The notes under the pieces were generated by a model. That model did not search any database. It was not told the origin of the DNA and worked only from the letters and a program-made list of their open reading frames with translations. 64,000 nt of DNA from Spodoptera frugiperda (Eukaryota; Arthropoda; Insecta; Lepidoptera; Noctuidae): positions 5,391,501-5,455,500 of the forward strand of contig NC_064235.1 of NCBI RefSeq assembly GCF_023101765.2, written 5' to 3'. Of this stretch, positions 60,401 to 61,789 are shown in pieces. How positions within the stretch are numbered: position 1 is the stretch's first letter; each line of letters starts with the position of its first letter. The translations under genes were made by a program, and so were the position numbers.

Positions 60401-60439
60401 AACTCACCGGATTTGCGAATGGACTTGTTGATCTTCGTA
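21376..60439 (-). CDS. DCTN1: Dynactin subunit 1 (p150/Glued), 25 coding exons, 5' end off-window
   Basis: p150 is the large subunit of dynactin, the cytoplasmic complex that couples dynein to cargo and microtubules. I assembled 25 minus-strand exons with GT/AG borders; all phases join without a frameshift and give 1184 residues. Order in the visible protein: Ser/Thr-rich linker (about 1-105), coiled coil 1 (about 105-435, with the family blocks KEKLETIKVRRAEDREKL, DKEMAEERAEALQ and EQVDAALGAEEMVE), intercoil domain (about 436-835, with MNKLAT-like VNKLATFAQDKEYD), coiled coil 2 (about 835-965, with [17 protein letters not shown]) and the C-terminal domain (VEADFAEFP, IFVTPAQLAKL). Human p150 is about 1278 residues, so roughly 100 N-terminal residues (CAP-Gly) are missing, presumably beyond 64000. 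Identity is secure from long ordered similarity. Oddities are the donor-bearing tandem arrays at exons 14 and 16, and TE-crowded introns. Confidence 0.97.
21715..21860 (+). repeat. GGTTACCGGAGGCCC repeat fragment in intron 24
   Basis: TCGACCGGAGTGATACCACG ... AACAGAGGCCCAATTACCCC. Confidence 0.6.
21899..22002 (-). CDS. DCTN1: DCTN1 exon 24: C-terminal domain
   Basis: VLSSKSVDVGTIKYPAPSTG then QTEDTIFVTPAQLA, equivalent to human GKVTFSCAAGFG...LVLTQEQLHQL. Donor is CCAA|GTAAGT. If unspliced, the frame would hit TAA at once, ending ...QLAK; the strong donor and a matching terminal exon favour splicing. Confidence 0.92.
22060..22310. repeat. GACTTT-family and SINE-2 fragments in intron 23
   Basis: 22075-22150 is GAGTTTCTTGCTCGTTCTTC...GACTGACCGACAGAC; 22160-22300 is a degraded reverse SINE-2 (CATGTAATAGGGGGTGAGCC). 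Confidence 0.55.
22469..22579 (-). CDS. DCTN1: DCTN1 exon 23: C-terminal domain
   Basis: 37 codons: TRLASLQAEVRQQLLLHRPW then RCVEADFAEFPAPELAA, matching the human C-terminal VPTDFATFPSSAFLRA. Donor GCG|GTAAGC. Confidence 0.95.
22840..23135 (+). repeat. GGTTACCGGAGGCCC repeat with a captured exon-like segment in intron 22
   Basis: Typical ends, but the middle (about 22925-22955) reads GGCCCGGCTCCGACGGGAAC, identical to part of exon 22 at 23473-23493, in place of the usual GTGAGTGAGGTTACC. Confidence 0.65.
23220..23345. repeat. CATGGTAAATATCCCG repeats, inverted pair
   Basis: ACGGGATATTTACCATG at about 23231 and CATGGTAAATATCCCG at about 23280 face each other. Confidence 0.55.
23412..23531 (-). 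CDS. DCTN1: DCTN1 exon 22: C-terminal domain
   Basis: 40 codons, phase 0/0: EWTMFVARSGLVKFPSEPGQ then YAHALQLHKDKQREIRRQLE. Acceptor TAATCCCCAG, donor GAG|GTATGT. Confidence 0.88.
23570..23700 (-). mobile_element. SINE family 2, truncated
   Basis: CATGTAATAGGGGGTGAGCC and AATTTTCGAAAAACCG; head lost. Confidence 0.6.
23700..24600. other. Intron 21: AT-rich and non-LTR debris
   Basis: Includes a TCAAAATCGGTCCAGTCG fragment (about 24237) and CTAGCTAACCCGGCGAACTCC (about 24307), both typical non-LTR 3' pieces. No exon seen. Confidence 0.4.
24607..24769 (-). CDS. DCTN1: DCTN1 exon 21: C-terminal domain
   Basis: Reads TVERERAARVSACRKAERAA ... PASPAAAARRQAAAQLER and DLAKLQT. GC-rich with an alanine run. 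Acceptor AACAACAG, donor ACC|GTAAGC. Similarity to other p150 proteins is weak here; phase and position support it. Confidence 0.85.
24985..25240 (+). repeat. GGTTACCGGAGGCCC repeat
   Basis: Nearly full length with a deletion around the CGGAGTGATACC block. Confidence 0.65.
25310..25415. repeat. GAAGCAAATACAAAGAGGAG repeat
   Basis: Also found at 55925-55985 and, inverted, 56135-56220; GTGACACTTTACGGGGAGCG is shared. Confidence 0.55.
25440..25625 (-). mobile_element. SINE family 2 next to exon 20 donor
   Basis: Runs to within about 15 bp of the exon 20 donor, so it begins almost directly after the exon in intron 20. Confidence 0.65.
25637..25721 (-). CDS. DCTN1: DCTN1 exon 20: after coiled coil 2
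   Basis: Reads EETPVKVTAGIAAGEVNEAL then QHQIKVLSW; compare human GIA...LLLQQISAMRL. Acceptor GATACAG, donor CTG|GTGAGT (phase 2). Short exon, supported by exact phase joins on both sides. Confidence 0.88.
25850..25975. repeat. Quasi-palindromic MITE, copy 1
   Basis: TCTCAGATACATTTAATGAT ... CCATTGAATGTGTCTGAG. Inverted relative to copy 2 at 27226-27350. Confidence 0.6.
25990..26132 (+). mobile_element. tRNA-derived SINE (family 1), 5'-truncated
   Basis: Box B GCGGGTTCGACTCCCGC in forward orientation, then TCTTTGTGTGATCC and CACACCCACGACACAAG. Confidence 0.65.
26285..26525 (-). repeat. CTTACTGAC and GATAGCGGCC repeats side by side
   Basis: 26290-26395 reverse CTTACTGACTAAAAACC copy; 26405-26520 reverse GATAGCGGCCAAACGTCG copy. 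Confidence 0.6.
26690..27110. repeat. Fold-back element with about 65-bp arms
   Basis: CTCTTATGACTTAACTTAAACC and ATATTTGTTATCATCTTGGC (26825-26880) recur inverted at 27010-27065; outer flanks share TTTGCGCAA. Imperfect (about 90%). Confidence 0.65.
27226..27350. repeat. Quasi-palindromic MITE, copy 2
   Basis: TACTCAGAGTCATTTAATGG ... AATCATTAAATGTCTCTGAG. Confidence 0.6.
27603..27902. mobile_element. 300-bp MITE with about 65-bp inverted ends and TATA flanks
   Basis: Ends GGGTGACTGGTAATTAGTG and its inverse; both are followed by TATA, a probable 4-base target duplication. A truncated relative is at 56910-57075. Confidence 0.8.
27945..28602 (+). mobile_element. Non-autonomous PIF/Harbinger-like element with MADF gene fragment
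   Basis: 658 bp with perfect 50-bp terminal inverted repeats (TAATGCCCGGTTTACATTAT...), plus subterminal CCAGTCCAGTA motifs. Inside (28214-28315) a plus-strand reading frame gives MVKKLSEDETIKFVSIYRDN then PCLWDITSENYKNKA, the N-terminal half of a MADF domain. MADF/Myb-type proteins are the second gene of PIF/Harbinger transposons. The domain is cut short and no transposase is present. Target site TAA/TTA is equivocal. Immediately follows the 300-bp MITE. Confidence 0.75.
28214..28402 (+). pseudogene. MADF-domain fragment of a Harbinger accessory protein
   Basis: Reads MVKKLSEDETIKFVSIYRDN, then CLWDITSENYKNKAMRQTDS, after which similarity stops; a stop codon follows at 28402. The motif NPCLWD...YKNK is characteristic of MADF. 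Roughly 35 of about 85 expected domain residues remain, so it is a relic. Confidence 0.65.
28668..28935 (-). mobile_element. SINE family 2
   Basis: TTTTATTCTCAGAGTAGGC through GACCTCTTGTTCGGTCGC and GATCACTCGACAGTTG; box B lost. Confidence 0.6.
29449..29643 (+). mobile_element. tRNA-derived SINE (family 1), best-preserved copy
   Basis: Head GGTTGGCGCGGTGGCTGGG (box A-like) and CGGGTTCGATTCCCGC (box B), then AACTCTTTGTGTGATCC, GTCTGGGTGTAATGTG and AAATGCTAATGTGGGGC. Pol III internal promoter visible. Confidence 0.8.
29835..30090 (-). repeat. CTACTAGTCAAATTCAATAC element, reverse
   Basis: ATTGAATTTGACTAGTAGG end at about 30057; TATGACGTCATAAATTGTG in the middle. Confidence 0.6.
30095..30900. 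other. Intron 19, no gene recognised
   Basis: Contains CACTGCAGGGCAAAGGCCTCC (about 30278, non-LTR-like) and a GGGAATCGAAGCG stretch (about 30693) that resembles a decayed tRNA-derived head. Otherwise unassigned. Confidence 0.35.
31060..31270. repeat. Hairpin MITE (TTACTCACGTAACTGTTTGACG family)
   Basis: Begins TTTTCTCACGTAACTGTTTGACG and ends CGTCAAACAGTTACGTGAG. Contains GATTGTCGCGCTGCTACTG. Confidence 0.65.
31680..31870. repeat. GACTTT-tailed fragment and hairpin remnant
   Basis: GACTGACCGACAGACAG ... TTGGACTTTCACTTTGAG; 31795-31870 is the GTGAGTAAACCGGATG end of a hairpin element. Confidence 0.45.
31970..32100 (-). repeat. Non-LTR-like fragment (GCGTGGTGATTAATG)
   Basis: CAACCCGCATTGAGCAAGCG, TCTCCGTGTGAGAGGAGGCC, GGTCAGCAGTGGCC. 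The inverse copy is at 53715-53815. Confidence 0.5.
32385..32830 (+). repeat. GGTTACCGGAGGCCC repeat with four-fold tandem duplication
   Basis: After one normal head, the GAGGTTACCGGAGGCCCAAT to AAATAACTTT segment recurs at about 32471, 32562, 32652 and 32755 with C-tract length differences. It ends about 60 bp past the exon 19 donor. Confidence 0.8.
32893..33017 (-). CDS. DCTN1: DCTN1 exon 19: coiled coil 2
   Basis: [20 protein letters not shown] then ETERGALREKLKLYAKR, almost identical to the human [20 protein letters not shown] block. Leaves in phase 1 at CACG|GTATGT. It is followed by a 7.2-kb intron, the longest in the gene. Confidence 0.97.
33425..33775 (-). repeat. GGTTACCGGAGGCCC repeat, reverse, in intron 18
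   Basis: TTATGGTATAAGTCGG to CGAAGCATGGCTCTCCC. Followed by two short duplicates of its TACCATCAGGTGATA end (33790-33990). Confidence 0.65.
34067..34206 (-). CDS. DCTN1: DCTN1 exon 18: coiled coil 2
   Basis: AKQEELSEMTIRRELGERKL followed by STAARDAELRAEQLQRRLED and AHNQLK, equivalent to human [20 protein letters not shown] and after. Donor AG|GTCAGT, phase 2. Confidence 0.96.
34248..34535 (-). mobile_element. SINE family 2
   Basis: CCCCGAAGGGGTGGGCAG ... CTACTACTGAGAAATTTTCG; a 30-bp duplication around ACTCCACATCCCACTAC. Confidence 0.65.
34605..34757. repeat. Hairpin MITE, complete
   Basis: ACGTAACTGTTTGACGAG ... CAAGCCATGCTAGAG, loop, GCTTGGCTTGAAACTAG ... GTCAAACAGTTACGTGAG. Arms about 55 bp, nearly perfect. 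Confidence 0.75.
34865..35060 (+). repeat. CTTACTGACTAAAAACCACC repeat, close to exon 17
   Basis: Full copy ending CATCAGCCCTACTGGGCCCC about 45 bp from the exon 17 donor. Confidence 0.65.
35105..35227 (-). CDS. DCTN1: DCTN1 exon 17: start of coiled coil 2
   Basis: 41 codons, phase 0/0: PTPPVVIRAQLVKKQLEETK then SLTIKLENKEADIRELRKAL and K. Corresponds to human PPPVELRAAALRAEI to KELKKSLK. Acceptor CCCCACAG, donor AAG|GTGAGA. Confidence 0.96.
35367..35535 (+). repeat. CTTACTGACTAAAAACCACC repeat
   Basis: Inserted within sequence that otherwise reads ...TTTTCAATGCCACTAC and TACCCCTGCGAGGGC. Confidence 0.6.
35724..35863. mobile_element. Perfect 61-bp-arm fold-back MITE
   Basis: Arms 35724-35784 and 35803-35863 are exact reverse complements (GGCGCATTCCAATAACC... 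with internal CTACCGATCGGTAG), 18-base loop. Flanked by TAA on both sides, a TWA-type target duplication as in PIF/Harbinger. Confidence 0.85.
36021..37166 (-). repeat. DCTN1: 127-bp x 9 tandem array carrying exon 16 end plus donor
   Basis: Unit is 75 coding bases plus 52 intronic bases. Last exonic bases of the nine donors are 37092, 36965, 36838, 36711, 36584, 36457, 36330, 36203 and 36075; the leftmost interval is 128 bp because of one extra base near 36166. The inner copies are identical, while the outer copies (the leftmost three and the parental one) carry substitutions. Reading through from the parental exon shifts frame at each unit and meets a stop in the second unit, so secondary donors are non-productive. 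Confidence 0.96.
37092..37223 (-). CDS. DCTN1: DCTN1 exon 16 (first donor)
   Basis: 44 codons, phase 0/0: DDHGPVRTIKHSLAAVATD then VNKLATFAQDKEYD and MMSLTNVQSEK. Matches the human motif MNKLATAMQEGEYD. Acceptor CTCCCACAG, donor AAG|GTAAGG. Its last 75 bases belong to the 127-bp repeat that follows. Confidence 0.95.
37310..37605 (-). repeat. GGTTACCGGAGGCCC repeat, reverse, in intron 15
   Basis: GAAACACCTGATGGTAAGC ... GGGCCTCAGGTAACC ... CGGTCGAGCCG, then a second CCATAGGCGGCACTGATT end piece. Confidence 0.6.
37670..37855 (-). CDS. DCTN1: DCTN1 exon 15: intercoil domain
   Basis: 62 codons, phase 0/0: LVERLRGECAGSLWRCARAT ... LLTLWSAAVDKIYQQ. It is Ala/Arg/Cys-rich and very GC-rich for this window, and equivalent to human [20 protein letters not shown] to KASEQIYG. 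Acceptor TACTTCCAG, donor CAG|GTGCGT. Confidence 0.94.
37890..37970 (+). repeat. CTTACTGACTAAAAACCACC repeat, 5' part
   Basis: Starts 35 bp upstream of exon 15 (gene orientation). Confidence 0.5.
38030..38185. repeat. CGCTACTCAATTTTAAG terminal-inverted-repeat element
   Basis: ACTGAAACGCTACTCAATTC and inverse GTCTTAAAATTGAATAACG ends; relatives at 46675-46895 and 55690-55830. Confidence 0.55.
38185..38310. repeat. Hairpin MITE, half copy
   Basis: ACTCACGTAACTGTCTGACG ... CATATTCATGAGCAGCATTCC; one arm only, cut by the following SINE. Confidence 0.55.
38303..38578 (+). mobile_element. tRNA-derived SINE (family 2), forward
   Basis: Head GTTGATCGAGTGGTCGCACG (box A-like) and GGGTTCGATTCCCGGAT (box B), ending GGGGATAAAAGGTGTGACG and a TG dinucleotide run to 38588. 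Sits about 40 bp downstream of the last donor of the 75-bp array. Confidence 0.8.
38617..41016 (-). repeat. DCTN1: 75-bp x 32 tandem array carrying exon end plus splice donor
   Basis: Unit on the minus strand is 63 coding bases (starting AAGTCCGTCCGCAGG and ending GATCCTCAG) followed by GTATGTTGGTTC, the first 12 intron bases. Donors fall at 38629 + 75n for n = 0 to 31. All copies look identical; only the last intronic piece (38617-38628) differs (GTATGGTGG), and it marks the ancestral intron. The array is open in three of the six frames simply because 75 is divisible by three. In the p150 frame each unit reads KSVRRRLPPGVKLHAV followed by PLDPQVCWF. Confidence 0.97.
40954..41094 (-). CDS. 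DCTN1: DCTN1 exon 14 (shortest form, first donor)
   Basis: 47 codons to the first donor CAG|GTATGT: QSDRQQELGLLHEAVCSSSA, then LQQQLKSVRRRLPPG and PLDPQ. It aligns with human [25 protein letters not shown]. The acceptor is a run of C ending in CAG. Its last 63 bases (41016-40954) plus 12 intronic bases form the 75-bp unit amplified downstream. Any of the 31 further donors, down to 38629, would lengthen the exon in frame (to 822 codons at most). Which donor is used cannot be told from the sequence; the first gives the normal family length. Confidence 0.93.
41150..41335 (+). mobile_element. Non-LTR 3' end (CGCGGTTTCACCCGCTC family) in intron 13
   Basis: CTAGCTACTTCCACGCGG ... CAGCTTTATAATATTAGTA, 55 bp upstream of exon 14. 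Confidence 0.6.
41765..41934 (-). CDS. DCTN1: DCTN1 exon 13: intercoil domain
   Basis: Reads GIERVWTYLTAMWGALGLGV ... LARALHADASALTHILQ, collinear with human TKAIKYYQHLYSIHL to RLRAFLQ. Phase 1 in, 0 out, donor CAG|GTTGGT. Confidence 0.94.
41985..42190 (-). mobile_element. SINE family 2, truncated
   Basis: CACGCCTTTTATCCCCGAAA to CTGAAAATTTTCAGTAATAC. Confidence 0.65.
42365..42455 (+). mobile_element. SINE family 2, head joined to tail
   Basis: GGCTGCCTAGTTGGCCGAG directly followed by GGCACTTCTGCCTACCCC: an internal deletion of about 200 bp. Confidence 0.55.
42800..42958 (+). repeat. CTTACTGACTAAAAACCACC repeat
   Basis: After a T11 run; GGCGGGAAATCATCTAATG ... GTCCGCAGCTCCGGATAG. Confidence 0.6.
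43200..43295 (-). repeat. GATAGCGGCCAAACGTCG repeat, reverse
   Basis: GGGTCGACGTTTGGCCGC ... CATAAGCAACCTATAAAG. Confidence 0.6.
43350..43482. repeat. Fold-back element (GGGGCCTTAGTCTGCTATTA)
   Basis: GGGGCCTTAGTCTGCTATTA at about 43364 and TAATAGCAGACTAAGGCCCC at about 43460; a second inner pair, GGACGGAGCTATACAACC/CATAGCTCCGTC. Confidence 0.7.
43515..43677 (-). CDS. DCTN1: DCTN1 exon 12: intercoil domain
   Basis: 54 codons plus one base: CVVCMWTAALDSCTPELLLR ... LDALTQLLKANELDENCALD, equivalent to human [20 protein letters not shown]. GC-rich and Ala-rich. Donor GATG|GTAAGA. Confidence 0.95.
43755..43880. repeat. Hairpin MITE, half copy
   Basis: GCGACAATCGCCGCGTCG ... TCGTCAAACAGTTACGTGAG. 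Confidence 0.6.
43885..44147 (+). repeat. GGTTACCGGAGGCCC repeat
   Basis: Complete apart from a deletion of the GTGAAACAACGC block. Confidence 0.6.
44225..44350 (-). repeat. CTTACTGACTAAAAACCACC repeat, reverse
   Basis: GCGGACTACCTAACTTG ... AGGCGGGAGAAGTCATTGG. Confidence 0.6.
44521..44626 (-). CDS. DCTN1: DCTN1 exon 11: intercoil domain
   Basis: Completes the Arg codon and reads FPPVNVWDREVVTKTHTAVQ then YSFRCQLEYQLHMIQ. Acceptor is a C-rich tract ending CTCCAG; donor CAG|GTAAAA is weaker than the others. Confidence 0.92.
45150..45412 (-). mobile_element. SINE family 2
   Basis: GTCACCCCTTTTAGGGG to CTCGACCAACGAGACAGTC. Confidence 0.65.
45420..45805 (+). repeat. AGTGGTCGCCTAGTGG element
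   Basis: About 385 bp, ending AAAGTTTTTGCATCACGTAT. Directly abuts the end of the preceding SINE, and matches the insert at 19828-20212. Confidence 0.65.
45822..45906 (-). CDS. DCTN1: DCTN1 exon 10: intercoil domain
   Basis: Encodes GDHDAILLILLLQRLNTKAD then IILGQIRER, matching human GDHDCVLVLLLMPRL. Phase 1 in, phase 2 out, donor AG|GTATGT. Confidence 0.95.
45945..46198 (+). repeat. GGTTACCGGAGGCCC repeat, internally deleted
   Basis: GAGAGCCATGCTTCGGC runs directly into GTTGTGTTTCGTTGTG; normal 3' end with TACCATAAAAA. Confidence 0.65.
46422..46628 (-). CDS. DCTN1: DCTN1 exon 9: linker and start of intercoil domain
   Basis: Encodes a Pro/Ser-rich linker (GSPAPSEQESTPEPVSRTSP) and then RALDLTQARARADMLAACLP and DHFMATSG, equivalent to the human stretch ending LTAFMPDSFLRPGG. 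Phase 1 in and 1 out, donor G|GTAAGT. Confidence 0.94.
46675..47060. repeat. CGCTACTCAATTT element and SINE-2 head
   Basis: 46675-46900 TIR element; 46905-46950 a CCAGAGATGTGCTATGC end; 46950-47055 a reverse SINE-2 head (CGAATCGAACCCGACACC, CACTCGACCAACGAGGC). Confidence 0.55.
47090..47195. repeat. AT-rich fold-back element
   Basis: GGACTTAATGCCTACATAAT / ATTATGTAGGCATTAAGTCC arms with three ATACATATGTAT palindromes between. Confidence 0.7.
47440..47572 (-). CDS. DCTN1: DCTN1 exon 8: end of coiled coil 1
   Basis: 44 codons plus one base: AIREREAALETIMDRDSTIL followed by KFRELVQKMTEQYNETRAQL. Corresponds to the human segment around [20 protein letters not shown]. Donor G|GTGAGT, phase 1. Confidence 0.94.
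47685..47838 (-). repeat. CTTACTGACTAAAAACCACC repeat inside a non-LTR fragment
   Basis: Splits AGCTCATACCCTGTCTGTAT (47663-47682) from AACCCTGTCTGTATACC (47840): CCCTGTCTGTAT is duplicated at both sides, a 12-base target duplication. Confidence 0.7.
48170..48397 (+). mobile_element. tRNA-derived SINE (family 1), diverged
   Basis: GGTTCTGACGGTAGCTGGG, CGTGTCAGCTGGTTCGATTCC box B, AACGCACTCACGACACAGG. Confidence 0.65.
48455..48600 (+). repeat. GGTTACC-family fragment, diverged
   Basis: GGGAGAGCCGTGCTTCGG ... ATTTGCACGGCCGAACAG. Confidence 0.45.
48640..48912 (-). mobile_element. SINE family 2, close to exon 7 donor
   Basis: Near-complete with box B CCGGGAATCGAACACG; preceded by a CA dinucleotide run (48600-48650). 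Confidence 0.7.
48951..49085 (-). CDS. DCTN1: DCTN1 exon 7: coiled coil 1
   Basis: 45 codons, phase 0/0: VEQLKQDVSELEALQEVHEQ ... REELEMAHANTRE. Donor GAG|GTGGGT. The 12-bp minisatellite begins about 95 bp upstream of its acceptor. Confidence 0.96.
49180..49803. repeat. 12-bp minisatellite (GGATCTGTTGGA), about 52 units
   Basis: No length change across 624 bp; variants GTTGGA, GTCGGA, GTTGTA, GTAGGA, GATGTA interspersed in runs. The minus strand reads PPTD repeats in one frame, but this is intron 6 of DCTN1. The array begins 95 bp upstream of the exon 7 acceptor. Confidence 0.95.
50055..50332 (+). repeat. GGTTACCGGAGGCCC repeat, diverged
   Basis: GAGCCATGCTTTAGCACG ... GCTCAATTACCCCC ... 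TTATACCATAAAAAAAC. Confidence 0.6.
50475..50654 (-). CDS. DCTN1: DCTN1 exon 6: coiled coil 1
   Basis: 60 codons, phase 0/0, with EQVDAALGAEEMVEQLAEKK, an almost invariant p150 block. Acceptor TATTCCAG, donor CAG|GTTAGT. Confidence 0.97.
50675..50925 (+). repeat. CTACTAGTCAAATTCAATAC element
   Basis: Starts 20 bp upstream of exon 6, so it borders the acceptor region; TTATGACGTCATAATTTTTTTG inside. Confidence 0.6.
51240..51560. other. Intron 5 non-LTR-like fragments
   Basis: TTCATCTATATAAATAAAAATGAATCGCC and CGCATAACTTCTAAACGACTG (about 51250-51330) and CTCGCTAAACTCAAGAACGG are common insect non-LTR 3' pieces; GGCGGCACGAAGTTTGCC near 51531 also appears at 2083 and 9668. Confidence 0.45.
51935..52074 (-). 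CDS. DCTN1: DCTN1 exon 5: coiled coil 1
   Basis: Encodes QHPYAEGGATGYEMRQLQQQ and NVRLRDTLVRLRDLSAHDK, matching the human segment with ARLKDALVRMRDLS. Enters in phase 1 and leaves in phase 0 at AAG|GTAAGA. The preceding 4.4-kb intron is one of the longer ones and holds several MITEs. Confidence 0.96.
52235..52472. repeat. Hairpin MITE interrupted by CTTACTGAC-family copy
   Basis: 52240-52350 shows both arm halves; 52350-52470 is a reverse CTTACTGACTAAAAACC copy starting GCGGACTACCTAGCGGG. Confidence 0.6.
52740..54460. other. Intron 4, largely unassigned AT-rich DNA
   Basis: Long AT-rich tracts (52800-53560) and a non-LTR-like piece at 53715-53815 (CCACTGCTGTCCAAAGACC, inverse of 31970-32100). 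No exon recognised. Confidence 0.4.
54460..54635 (+). repeat. GGTTACCGGAGGCCC repeat, 5' half
   Basis: GGAGAGCCATGCTTCG ... GGAGGCCCAATTGCC; truncated before the 3' end. Confidence 0.6.
54708..54845 (+). mobile_element. Non-LTR 3' end, short
   Basis: CACGGTTTCACCCGCTTTGC ... CCAGCTTTATATATGAGTA. Confidence 0.55.
55075..55632. repeat. Inverted-repeat element with a hairpin MITE nested inside
   Basis: Arm 55078-55130 (CGCGACGTCTTGCGTGAG, GATCAAGAAGCGAACGCGAA, GCGGTGCGGTGCG) matches the inverse at 55575-55628. A TTACTCACGTAACTGTTTGACG hairpin lies within (about 55235-55410). Confidence 0.75.
55688..55832. repeat. CGCTACTCAATTTTAAG terminal-inverted-repeat element, complete
   Basis: CGAATACTCAAACGCTACTC and its inverse GAGTAGCGTTTGAGTATTCG; about 140 bp. 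Confidence 0.75.
55915..56225. repeat. GAAGCAAGTACAAAGAGGAG inverted pair
   Basis: Arms at 55927-55985 and 56140-56215 (CATCTCCTCTTTGTATTTGC). The loop holds GGACCGCTAGATGGAAAATAG. Confidence 0.6.
56451..56661 (-). CDS. DCTN1: DCTN1 exon 4: coiled coil 1
   Basis: 70 codons plus one base. Contains MAALDKEMAEERAEALQMEL and LDLQLMKAEMEAGG, the most conserved CC1 block. Acceptor CCACAG, donor ATAC|GTGAGT (phase 1). Confidence 0.97.
56910..57075 (+). mobile_element. GGGTGACTGGTAATTAGTG MITE, one end
   Basis: Matches 27603-27760 then departs at ATACCTACTAGTCTTTCG; preceded by TATA. Confidence 0.65.
57120..57278 (-). mobile_element. SINE family 1, 40 bp after exon 3
   Basis: CAAGTTCACATACACATC ... 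GGGAATCGAACCCGTTAC ... CCACGCTAACCATGCAGTC. Confidence 0.7.
57344..57541 (-). CDS. DCTN1: DCTN1 exon 3: start of coiled coil 1
   Basis: 66 codons, phase 0/0. Contains DLKEKLETIKVRRAEDREKL and a heptad-rich continuation to RDLQRAKQE, nearly collinear with the human CC1 start. Acceptor TTTTTCCAG, donor GAG|GTATGG. Confidence 0.97.
57605..57812 (+). mobile_element. Non-LTR 3' end (CGCGGTTTCACCCGCTC family)
   Basis: Complete relative of 15605-15805, ending TTATAATATTAGTATAGAT. Confidence 0.65.
57895..58150 (-). repeat. GACTTT-family fragment fused to SINE-2 head
   Basis: 57905-58050 (CATATACTTAGGTACTTATG, CAGTCAGTCTGTCCGTCAG) joined to a reverse SINE-2 head (GACCCGGGAATCAAACCC). Confidence 0.5.
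58490..58715 (-). mobile_element. SINE family 2
   Basis: CGTCACGCCTTTTATCCCCG ... GACATGGGAATCGAACCCG; head truncated. Confidence 0.7.
58858..59078 (-). mobile_element. Non-LTR 3' end, reverse, near exon 2 donor
   Basis: TCTATACTAATATTATAAAGC ... GGGTGAAACCGCGCGGAAG; ends about 37 bp from exon 2. Confidence 0.65.
59115..59231 (-). CDS. DCTN1: DCTN1 exon 2: linker into coiled coil 1
   Basis: 39 codons, phase 0 on both sides: TGFVETLTPQYTPGQSITSP... ending MEDKIANMQAQQE. Acceptor TTTCTAG, donor GAG|GTCAGT. The Pro/Ser/Thr linker changes to the first helical residues here. A non-LTR 3' fragment begins about 40 bp past the donor. Confidence 0.92.
59300..59595 (-). repeat. GGTTACCGGAGGCCC repeat, reverse, in intron 1
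   Basis: TTTTATGGTGTAAGCCGG ... GGCCGTGGTATCACTCCGG ... GAAACATGGCTC. A small plus-oriented copy of the same family follows (59600-59700). Confidence 0.65.
59745..59900 (+). repeat. CTTACTGACTAAAAACCACC repeat
   Basis: AGGGGGAAAAATCATCC ... TTTTACGTTGTACGCAGC. Confidence 0.6.
59920..60200. repeat. Repeat also present near 44760-45060
   Basis: Inverse correspondence: GGAGAAGCCCAGTCGCTAAGC/GGGCTTCTCCCAGTTGTG, GATCCAAGACAGTCATTCATG, GTAGATCCTGG and GGTGTTTTCATGGTTG occur in both. Non-coding. Confidence 0.5.
60244..60439 (-). CDS. DCTN1: DCTN1 coding exon 1 in window: Ser-rich linker
   Basis: Encodes TKINKSIRKSGEFSSV... to EQKRASFVE, a basic and Ser/Thr-rich stretch like the linker between CAP-Gly and coiled coil 1, which in p150 modulates microtubule binding. 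Acceptor is a pyrimidine tract ending in CTCAG; donor is GAG|GTAGGT. The exon starts with the third base of a codon, so an upstream coding exon ending in phase 2 must exist. None was found up to 64000. Confidence 0.85.
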
Positions 60440-61079
60440 CTGAGATTTGGAGAGGGGGATTTTGAATTCTGTTTTTGGTGTCTTTGAGTTGAGTTTTGTG
60501 TGTGGTGTTGGTTTTTTGGGCTGTGGTAGGGTTTGGTTGGCCATAAACCTAACCAAGATTGTTTTGTATTCTATAAACATTATTTTCAAATAATTAATTG
60601 GTTTAGCTAGAGTGAACAAAATGTTTCTATCAACCAGTTATTTATTTTCCATTATTTTGTATTTCCGAAACGGATAGATACAGGACAATCGACCAAATTA
60701 GTGACAAAAAACAAAATTCGATTAGAAATAACTTGTTGATAATTCTTCTAAAATGATAATTCTTTTAAAATGAGTGATAATTCTTCTAGCATTTACTGTT
60801 CACTAATGTATTGGCAACAGATAAAAACTAACACAACTTAAATCAAACCAGCAGTTTTATTCAGTTCGGGAGTTTTTTTACCAAAACTGTTAAATATCTC
60901 AGAAACTAGCCACTTTCGGACCTCATTATTTTATAGGCTTATTTTATAGGAAATTAGGTGTATTGTCTTCCGAGAGGAATACTGTATACTAATGAAAATC
61001 CCTACCACAGCCCAAAACACCTTCACTATAAACGAAAAAAAGGGAAGAATTTACATCTCAACGTCCTCTCACTAATCCT

Positions 61080-61190
61080 TGGTGGTTGCAGCTCGGTGTA
61101 GCACGCGATGTACAAAGCGAAGCCGAAACAAGATGGCCGACTGACATTTGTATCGTATACATTGCTGGGCGAATAGAAAGGGAGATTGCT
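61080..61190 (-). promoter_or_regulatory. Promoter-like element (YY1-type ATGGCC with TGACATTTGTATC)
   Basis: CAAGATGGCCGACTGACA on the plus strand plus GACATTTGTATCG; a similar arrangement lies inverted at 61797-61835. Unlike the surrounding AT-rich DNA. Possible start of an internal DCTN1 transcript lacking CAP-Gly; inference. Confidence 0.3.
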
Positions 61191-61224
61191 TTGGTGGGAA
61201 GTGGGACGGCAATGAATAGGCTAA

Positions 61225-61415
61225 TCACTACATAGTATAAAACAAAGTCGCTTTCTCTGTACCTATGTCCTTTTGTATGCTTAAATCTTTAAAACTACGC
61301 AACGGATTTTGATGCGGTTTTTTTAATAGATAGAGTGATTCAAGAGGAAGGTTTATATGTATAATACATCACCATTGCACCCATGCGAAGCTGGGGCGGG
61401 TCGCTAGTATTAAAT
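61225..61415 (-). mobile_element. Non-LTR 3' fragment, reverse
   Basis: CTACATAGTATAAAACAAAGTCG ... GGGGCGGGTCGCTAGTATTA. Inserted between the two promoter-like elements. Confidence 0.55.
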
Positions 61416-61474
61416 AAAGACCTTATTTGTTTGGTTGAACGTATGAAATACTTTTACTATGGAATAAGATACTA

Positions 61475-61735
61475 TTTTTTATGGAATAAGCCGGTAAACG
61501 AGTAGACGTATCACCTGATAGTAAGTAATCGCCGCCGTCCTTAGACACCCGAAACACCAGAGGCGTTAAAAGTGCGTTGCCAGCCTTTTGGGGATTAGGA
61601 ATTTAGGGTTGTTGGGGAATCGGGGATTGGGGATTGGGAAGGGTGGTAATTGGGCCTCTGGTAACCTCACTCACACAACACAAGTGTTGTTTCAGGTCGG
61701 TTTTACAAAGCATGGCTATCCCACACTTAAAAGTT
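61475..61735 (-). repeat. GGTTACCGGAGGCCC repeat, reverse
   Basis: GGAATAAGCCGGTAAACG ... GCATGGCTATCCCACACTT; internal deletion of the CGGCCGTGG block. Confidence 0.65.
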
Positions 61736-61789
61736 AAGTAATTTCATTGCCAAGCAATTTTCATTTCTATTCCCCAGCACATAAAGTCT